From assembly GCA_015069095.1 (NCBI GenBank), contig SVJH01000005.1, forward strand, positions 42,488 to 106,487: 64,000 nucleotides of DNA. Reading direction: 5' to 3'. This stretch comes from Oscillospiraceae bacterium. Its GTDB lineage: Bacteria > Bacillota > Clostridia > UMGS1810. Under the pieces are notes generated by a model. The model was given only the letters and a program-made list of their open reading frames with translations, made no database searches and was not told the origin of the DNA. The position numbers and the translations under genes were made by a program. Shown in pieces: positions 58,872-64,000 of the stretch (positions are counted from its first letter, which is position 1; the number at the start of each line of letters is the position of its first letter).

Positions 58872-59438
58872 TTATTTTGCGTTTGCAATAAGTTTCCAGT
58901 TGTTTCTAAGATAAACATATCCTGAATAAATTGTGAAAAGTGTTGCAATACCCATTGCAATATGACAAATTGAAATACCAAAAAGATTAAACTTTTCAGA
59001 TGCAAATAAAATACAGATAACAGTTGCAATAATCTGAATAACTGTTTTTATTTTTCCTGTCATTTCGGCTGCAAGAACAATGCCGTTTTGAACTGCAATA
59101 ATTCTAAGACCTGTAACGATAAATTCTCTTGCAAGGATAATAAATACCATATATGCAGGAATTCTTCCAAGTTCAACAAGACTAATTAGTGCTGCTGCAA
59201 CTAAAAGTTTGTCTGCAATCGGGTCTAAAAACTTACCAAAGTCTGTAACCTGATTGTTTTTTCTTGCAATGTATCCGTCAACACCGTCAGTAGCAGATGC
59301 AATAATAAATAGCATCGCTGAAATTATATCCATAATAAAAGCATTGTCAGGTCCAAATATTTCTCTTGCTAAAAGAGTAAACATAAAAAATGGTATAAGC
59401 ATAATTCTTGCTATTGTAATTTTATTCGGTAAATTCAT
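58872..59438 (-). CDS. pgsA: CDP-diacylglycerol-glycerol-3-phosphate 3-phosphatidyltransferase
   Basis: 188 residues, standard PgsA length. It begins MNLPNKITIARIMLIPFFMF and has the CDP-alcohol phosphotransferase motif DGVDGYIARKNNQVTDFGKF followed by LDPIADKLL (about 48-76; DGx2ARx8Gx3Dx3D). Five to six helices. Makes phosphatidylglycerol phosphate. It follows rimO closely (18 bases), as in many Firmicutes. Confidence 0.95.
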   Translation of the reverse strand: MNLPNKITIARIMLIPFFMFTLLAREIFGPDNAFIMDIISAMLFIIASATDGVDGYIARKNNQVTDFGKFLDPIADKLLVAAALISLVELGRIPAYMVFIILAREFIVTGLRIIAVQNGIVLAAEMTGKIKTVIQIIATVICILFASEKFNLFGISICHIAMGIATLFTIYSGYVYLRNNWKLIANAK

Positions 59439-59456
59439 AAATCAGTCACCTTTCTG

Positions 59457-60776
59457 TCAAATATTTACTGTTTTTCCCTCAACGTCATAATCATAAGCAT
59501 TTAATATTTCAATTTTTACTATACTTCCGATTTTGAGTTCGTCCTCTGAGTACACATACGCTTTTGCATCAACGTCAGGCGTATCGCCATACGTTCTTCC
59601 TACATAACAAAACTCTTCAAAATCGTAATCTTCAATTATAACTTCTACGGTTTTGCCAATTTTTTCTTTGTTGTTATTTAAAGAAACATCTCTTTGAATG
59701 GTCATAAGTTTGTCATAGCGCGCCTGTTTTATATCTTCGTCAATCTGACCATCAAAATTATATGCAGGTGTTCCTTCTTCTTTAGAATATGTGAAAACTC
59801 CCACTTTGTCAAGACGAACTTTTTGTAAAAATGTCGAAAGACGGTTAAAATCTTCCTCGGTTTCTTTTGGAAATCCCACAATTATTGATGTTCTTATAAC
59901 AATATCGGGGATTTTTTTTCTAAGTTTTTCAATCAAAGCATAAATTTCATCTTCTCTGCTTTTTCTTCCCATAAGTTTTAAAACATTGTCGCTAACGTGT
60001 TGAAGAGGCATATCAAGATACTTTACAACTTTTTTGTTGTTTGCAATTTCATCGATAAGGTCGTCTGTAATATTTTCGGGATAGCAATACTGAAGACGTA
60101 TCCATTTTATTTTATCTATTTTTGAAATTTCTTTTAAAAGTTTGGAAAGTTTGTACTCTCCTTCGTCTTTCCCGTAGTATGCGGTGTCCTGCGCAACAAG
60201 TATTATTTCTTTTGCTCCATCGTTTGAGAGACGTTTTGCTTCTTCTATAATACTTTTTTCGCTGCGGCTTTTAAATTTTCCTCTGAGTTTCGGTATTATG
60301 CAGTATGTGCAAAAGTTGTCGCACCCGTCTGCAATTTTTAAATATGCCATATGCTTAGGTGTTGAAATAACTCTTTTAACATCTTCTTCAACGTGGTCGT
60401 TTTCGGAAGATATTTTCATTACTTTTTTATTTGTTTTAAAAAATTCATCTATTGCATCTTTAATTTTTATATAATCGTTTGTGCCAAGTATAATGTCAAC
60501 TTCGTCCATCAATTCAAAAATTTCGTCTTTGTATCTTTGAGAAAGACAACCTGTAACAACAAGGCATTTGCAGTTTTTGTTTTTATACTGCGCCGCCTCA
60601 AGTATTGCTTCTATCGATTCTTCTTTTGCCGAGTCGATAAATGCACAGGTGTTAACAACTATTATATCTGCATCATCAATTTTGGGCGTGATTGTATAAC
60701 CGTCTAAAATGCCGATCATACTTTCTGTATCTGTAAGATTTTTTGCACAGCCAAGCGATATAAAGCCAATTTTCAT
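59457..60776 (-). CDS. rimO: Ribosomal protein S12 methylthiotransferase
   Basis: 439 residues. Radical-SAM methylthiotransferase: N-terminal MKIGFISLGCAKNLTDTESM (first cluster Cys; the CAKN form distinguishes RimO from MiaB), radical SAM CDNFCTYCIIPKLRGKFKSR (about 151-170) and a C-terminal TRAM domain (about 375-439). Methylthiolates the conserved Asp of S12. Between ruvC and pgsA on the same strand. Confidence 0.96.
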   Translation of the reverse strand: MKIGFISLGCAKNLTDTESMIGILDGYTITPKIDDADIIVVNTCAFIDSAKEESIEAILEAAQYKNKNCKCLVVTGCLSQRYKDEIFELMDEVDIILGTNDYIKIKDAIDEFFKTNKKVMKISSENDHVEEDVKRVISTPKHMAYLKIADGCDNFCTYCIIPKLRGKFKSRSEKSIIEEAKRLSNDGAKEIILVAQDTAYYGKDEGEYKLSKLLKEISKIDKIKWIRLQYCYPENITDDLIDEIANNKKVVKYLDMPLQHVSDNVLKLMGRKSREDEIYALIEKLRKKIPDIVIRTSIIVGFPKETEEDFNRLSTFLQKVRLDKVGVFTYSKEEGTPAYNFDGQIDEDIKQARYDKLMTIQRDVSLNNNKEKIGKTVEVIIEDYDFEEFCYVGRTYGDTPDVDAKAYVYSEDELKIGSIVKIEILNAYDYDVEGKTVNI

Positions 60777-60790
60777 TCTACGTTTCTCCT

Positions 60791-61282
60791 TTAGTATCTT
60801 ATTTTTGCAAGTGCGTTATATGAATGTGCGTGGCAAATTGCTATTGCAAGTGCATCGGCGGTATCGTCGGGCTTTGGTACTTTTTCTAAATTCAAAAGTA
60901 TTTTTGTCATTTGCTGTACCTGTTTTTTTTCTGCTCTTCCGTATCCTACAACTGCCTGTTTTACCTGAAGCGGAGTGTATTCAAAAATCGGAATGTTTTT
61001 TCTTGCTGCACTAAGAAGCGTAACGCCCCTTGCTTCGGCAACGCTTATAACTGTTTTTGCGTTTTTGTTGTAAAAAAGTTCTTCAATCGCCATAAACTCA
61101 GGCTTGTATTTGTTTATAATGTCGTTTAGCGAGTTGTAAATTTCGCCAAGTCTGTCTTCTACTTTCATACCGGCTTTTGTAGTAATTGCACCGTAATCTA
61201 TAACATTAAATTTGTTCCCGACATATTCAATAATGCCATATCCTACAATTGCAATACCGGGGTCAATTCCAAGAATAACCAT
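60791..61282 (-). CDS. ruvC: Holliday junction resolvase RuvC
   Basis: 163 residues. Catalytic carboxylates: [15 protein letters not shown] (about 4-18; Asp), [13 protein letters not shown] (about 65-77; Glu) and [17 protein letters not shown] (about 137-153; Asp residues). Dimeric nuclease of recombination. ruvA and ruvB are not next to it; rimO follows by 14 bases. Confidence 0.96.
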   Translation of the reverse strand: MVILGIDPGIAIVGYGIIEYVGNKFNVIDYGAITTKAGMKVEDRLGEIYNSLNDIINKYKPEFMAIEELFYNKNAKTVISVAEARGVTLLSAARKNIPIFEYTPLQVKQAVVGYGRAEKKQVQQMTKILLNLEKVPKPDDTADALAIAICHAHSYNALAKIRY

Positions 61283-61405
61283 ATTATTCTCCTTATAAAA
61301 ATACTTCTCTTTCTACATTATAGCATAAAATAAGCCAAAATTCAAATAAAATAAAGTTGTTTTTGTATATTTATTGTGATAAAATATAAAAAATGGGGTG
61401 AAAAA

Positions 61406-62431
61406 ATGGCAAAAAGAATAAAAGAGATATCAGTAATGAACGTGCTTTTGGCACTAATGGTAATTTTTATTCATGTATCAGGCGATGCCGTTATTACACT
61501 TGATAAATATAAATCTGCCTACATTATTGTTATGACACTTTGGCGTCTTTGTCAGGTTGCGGTTTACGGATTTATATTTTTATCAGGACTTAAACTTTGC
61601 CTTAAAGAAGATATAGACTACGAAAAATTTTATATATCAAGATTTAAAACGATTATTATTCCGTACATTGTATGGGTAATTATCTATTACATATATTACT
61701 ATAATCACTCGTATTATCCAAAAGATGCAAATCATGTAAAAATACTTTACGAAGCAATTATTACAGGTAATATGGCAAGCCATTTTTACTTTGTAATTAT
61801 AATTGCGCAGTTTTACCTTTTAGCTCCGTTCTTTAAAAAGATGGTAAAAAAATCAAACGCCAAAGTATGTATTTTTGTATCACTTTTAATTACGCTTATT
61901 TCAATGTATGCAGGGCAAAACGTCCTATATAACGACAGAATTTTTACAACTTATATTTTCTATTTTGTTTTTGGTTGCTTTATGGGCGCAAATTATGAAA
62001 AATTTAAGTCGTTTGTTAAAAAATATTTTATTGTAATCTCACTTGCATTTTTAATAAGTGCGTTTTTGTTTATTTTTGTGGCGTATTATATGAACATCGG
62101 GAAAATTCCGTATAATTTTTACATTGAATATATCCGTACAGTTTACTGTATTTGTGCTATTTTATTTATTTTTGGAGTGTGTTTAAAAATTAAAAATGTG
62201 TATAATAACACTCTTGTTCAAAAAACAGATAGCGCAAGTTACTATATATATCTTGTACATTCATTTTTTATACCGATTATTAACGATATTATGCTTGAAA
62301 ATAGTATAAAAACTGTTAAATATACATTTCCTATACGTGCGGTATATGTGTACCTTGTTTCAATATGTTTGTGTATTTCATACGTTGAACTTAAAAATCG
62401 TTTTTTAAAAAGAGGTGAACTAAAATCTTGA
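61406..62431 (+). CDS. Membrane acyltransferase 3-family protein
   Basis: 341 residues from ATG 61,406 (GGGGTG ahead; an earlier ATA/ATG-type start lacks SD). About ten helices: MNVLLALMVIFIHVSGDAVI near the start holds the family-typical His in 'VIFIHVSG', and IPYIVWVIIYYIYYYNHSYY follows. Family members move acyl groups (often acetyl) onto surface polysaccharides or peptidoglycan. The 3' end overlaps the penicillin-binding protein gene (TTGA), so the pair may modify the wall together. Confidence 0.82.
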   Translation: MAKRIKEISVMNVLLALMVIFIHVSGDAVITLDKYKSAYIIVMTLWRLCQVAVYGFIFLSGLKLCLKEDIDYEKFYISRFKTIIIPYIVWVIIYYIYYYNHSYYPKDANHVKILYEAIITGNMASHFYFVIIIAQFYLLAPFFKKMVKKSNAKVCIFVSLLITLISMYAGQNVLYNDRIFTTYIFYFVFGCFMGANYEKFKSFVKKYFIVISLAFLISAFLFIFVAYYMNIGKIPYNFYIEYIRTVYCICAILFIFGVCLKIKNVYNNTLVQKTDSASYYIYLVHSFFIPIINDIMLENSIKTVKYTFPIRAVYVYLVSICLCISYVELKNRFLKRGELKS

Positions 62432-63828
62432 CCAGCAGAAAACTTACAAATGTCTTAATTGTACTGGGCATATTATTTTTAACACTTATAACATACCTTA
62501 TAATGATTGAGGTAGTTTACAAAGATGAATATCTAAAAAAGGATACAACTCGTACTGCTGCGATAGAAACAAAGGTAAAAAGAGGTACAATTTTTGACAG
62601 AAACGGCGAAATTCTTGCTTACTCTGAGTTTGATGAAAACGGCGAGCAAAAACGATATTATCCTTTTGATAATCTTTATTGCCATGTTATTGGGCGTTCA
62701 AACTCTCTTTTGGAATACAAATATAATAATGTACTTTTAGATAACAGTCCTGCCAAAAAGTACACTGACCAAAAAGATATCGGTAATGACCTTGTTCTTA
62801 CAATAGACCATAATCTTCAAAAAGCGGCGCATGATGCGTTAAAAGGTTATAACGGGGCAATTATTGTGTCAAATCCGAAAACCGGCGAAATTTATGCAAT
62901 GGTATCAAACCCTGACTTTACTTTAGAAGAATTGGAAAAAGGAACAACGAAGGCTACTTCACAAATTCCGCGTGTTGTTCAAAGCAGGTATTCTCCGGGT
63001 TCAACATATAAAATTGTTACTGCTGCGGCACTTATAGAAAGCGGAAATGAAGATTTTGAAAGATTTGATGATGGTGCTTTTGTTATTGAAAATACTGAAA
63101 GAACAATCGCAAATTATGGTGGGGCAAGCCCTGATAAAACACTTGAACTAAATGAAGCATTTTATACTTCGAGCAATGTATATTTTGCAGCCGCTGCCAA
63201 AAAAGTCGGCAAAAAAAGAATGAAAGATATGGCAAAAGAGTTTTTGATAGGAGAAAAAATTGATTTTGATTTTTCAGACAGTGAAGTTTCAACAAGCACA
63301 TTTTGCGATACTCTTACTGATGAACTTTGTCCGTACAGCGGAATTGGACAAGCAAAAGGACAGGCACTTACACCACTTCATATAAATTTGATTACATCGA
63401 CTGTTGCAAATGACGGAAAAATGATGCAACCGCATTTGGTAAAAGAAATTAAATCCGGAAAAAATGTAGTTGAAAGCACAGACGAAAAAATAATTGCAGA
63501 GCCGATAAGCGAAAGAACAGCCAATAAAATAAAAGGGTTTATGAAAAATGTTGTTTTATACGGAACTGGAAGAAGCGTAAACAAAAATTTCAATTATTCA
63601 AAATCAGTTGAAATTTGCGGAAAAACGGGTACGGCGCAAAACATAGGTGGCAAAAACGATAAAGACCACGCTCTTTTTACAGGATTTGCACCATATGATG
63701 ACCCTGAAATTTGTGTAACTGTTGTTTTGGAATATGTAGATAACGGAAAAAGCGGCGGAAGCACAGCAGCACCTGTTGCAGGAAAGATTATAAACGAATA
63801 TTATAAATTAAAAAACAAATCCGAGTAG
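62428..63828 (+). CDS. Class B penicillin-binding protein (PbpA/FtsI type transpeptidase)
   Basis: 466 residues from TTG 62,428 with AGAGGTGA 9 bases ahead. One N-terminal anchor helix (VLIVLGILFLTLITYLIMIE, about 9-28), a short dimerisation segment (KRGTIFDRNGEILAYSE), and the transpeptidase domain: SPGSTYKIVTAAAL (about 190-203; SxxK Ser), TSSNVYFAAAAKK (about 247-259; SxN) and CGKTGTAQN (about 395-403; KTG). At 466 residues it is shorter than PBP2/PBP3 proteins (about 600-700), because the N-terminal region is reduced, as in the sporulation/elongation PbpA group. Cross-links peptidoglycan outside the membrane. Confidence 0.93.
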   Translation: MTSRKLTNVLIVLGILFLTLITYLIMIEVVYKDEYLKKDTTRTAAIETKVKRGTIFDRNGEILAYSEFDENGEQKRYYPFDNLYCHVIGRSNSLLEYKYNNVLLDNSPAKKYTDQKDIGNDLVLTIDHNLQKAAHDALKGYNGAIIVSNPKTGEIYAMVSNPDFTLEELEKGTTKATSQIPRVVQSRYSPGSTYKIVTAAALIESGNEDFERFDDGAFVIENTERTIANYGGASPDKTLELNEAFYTSSNVYFAAAAKKVGKKRMKDMAKEFLIGEKIDFDFSDSEVSTSTFCDTLTDELCPYSGIGQAKGQALTPLHINLITSTVANDGKMMQPHLVKEIKSGKNVVESTDEKIIAEPISERTANKIKGFMKNVVLYGTGRSVNKNFNYSKSVEICGKTGTAQNIGGKNDKDHALFTGFAPYDDPEICVTVVLEYVDNGKSGGSTAAPVAGKIINEYYKLKNKSE

Positions 63829-63852
63829 TTTTACCCGGATTTGTTTTTTAAT
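63814..63852 (+). terminator. Terminator after the penicillin-binding protein gene
   Basis: AACAAATCCG pairs with CGGATTTGTT, followed by TTTTT. The stop codon TAG lies in the loop. Confidence 0.8.
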
Positions 63853-63866
63853 CGATTTTGTAAAAA

Positions 63867-64000
63867 GCAACACTTAAATGAGTGCGTGTTAGGGATTTTT
63901 GAAAAAGGCTCCCTTGCCTAAAGGGAGCTGTCGAGCAAATGCGAGACTGAGGGATTGTTTCTGTAGCAATTTTAACATTTACAATCCCTCCACCACCAAT
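63867..64000 (+). repeat. Dispersed hairpin element, copy F, cut by the window end
   Basis: No gene is seen in 63,829-64,000. AAAAAGGCTCCCTTGCCTAAAGGGAGC and the GAGCAAATGCGAGACTGAGGGA core match copies B and D; the loop sequence of the long hairpin instead matches copy A in reverse complement. It is cut at the CCACCACCAAT position, so the right half lies outside the window. Confidence 0.8.

Overview
The window looks like a chromosomal segment of a low-GC anaerobic Clostridia-type Firmicute, probably from the gut. It has A/T-rich codon use, AGGAGG-type ribosome sites and consensus TTGACA/TATAAT promoters. Fermentation genes (adhE behind a perfect Rex-type palindrome) sit beside polysaccharide-degrading genes, YajC/YrzE, an HU-RqcP pair and a SpoVB-like flippase. 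No rRNA, tRNA or CRISPR was seen.

Layout. (1) 1-11,821: one long plus-strand carbohydrate-catabolism operon. It carries a sugar isomerase, NagB-like and NagA proteins, a GlcD/GlcF-type flavin/Fe-S oxidoreductase pair, a class II aldolase, a PfkB kinase, an IolB-like isomerase, a DUF4867-like protein, an FGGY kinase and a compact EtfB-EtfA fusion. It reads as sugar (acid) breakdown in which the oxidation step feeds an electron-transferring flavoprotein. (2) 12,112-20,234: FAD oxidoreductase, yajC-yrzE, patatin, NhaC antiporter, a short pyrophosphatase coupled to a four-helix-bundle (23S-IVP type) gene beside an array of small hairpins, RqcP, HU and SpoVB/MurJ. (3) 20,423-24,642: a six-gene minus-strand operon with its own promoter and terminator. 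It encodes two membrane zinc-ribbon/zinc-finger proteins, a vWA protein, a PP2C phosphatase, a soluble zinc-ribbon protein and a Ser/Thr kinase, and resembles the TerY-P signalling triad. The last two proteins end in the same TGGDL tail. (4) 24,728-38,852: APH-like kinase, adhE, LysR, SGNH hydrolase, YitT, PuuD-like amidase, TopB, ABC exporter, Dtd, AsnA and a quinone reductase. (5) 38,697-55,197: glycan-utilisation region with a secreted protein and small partner, three glycosidase-like enzymes, a propeller-like protein, three AraC regulators and an OFA-type MFS carrier, interrupted by an Lrp-aminotransferase pair. (6) 55,347-58,779: an accessory patch with a 26-residue lipobox peptide, a 238-residue lipoprotein, an XRE repressor with twin operators, three tiny lipoproteins and a holin-amidase pair. 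(7) 58,872-63,828: PgsA, RimO, RuvC, an acyltransferase and a penicillin-binding protein.

At least five copies of a modular hairpin-rich dispersed element lie immediately 3' of plus-strand genes (about 11.9, 14.2, 50.6, 56.2 and 63.9 kb). One of them supplies the stop codon of the MFS gene.

Strongest leads for something undescribed: the kinase/phosphatase/vWA operon with the shared C-terminal tail, the XRE-controlled three-lipoprotein operon, the hairpin array attached to the four-helix-bundle gene, and the ETF-linked sugar operon. All functional statements come from reading the translated sequences; no database search was run.
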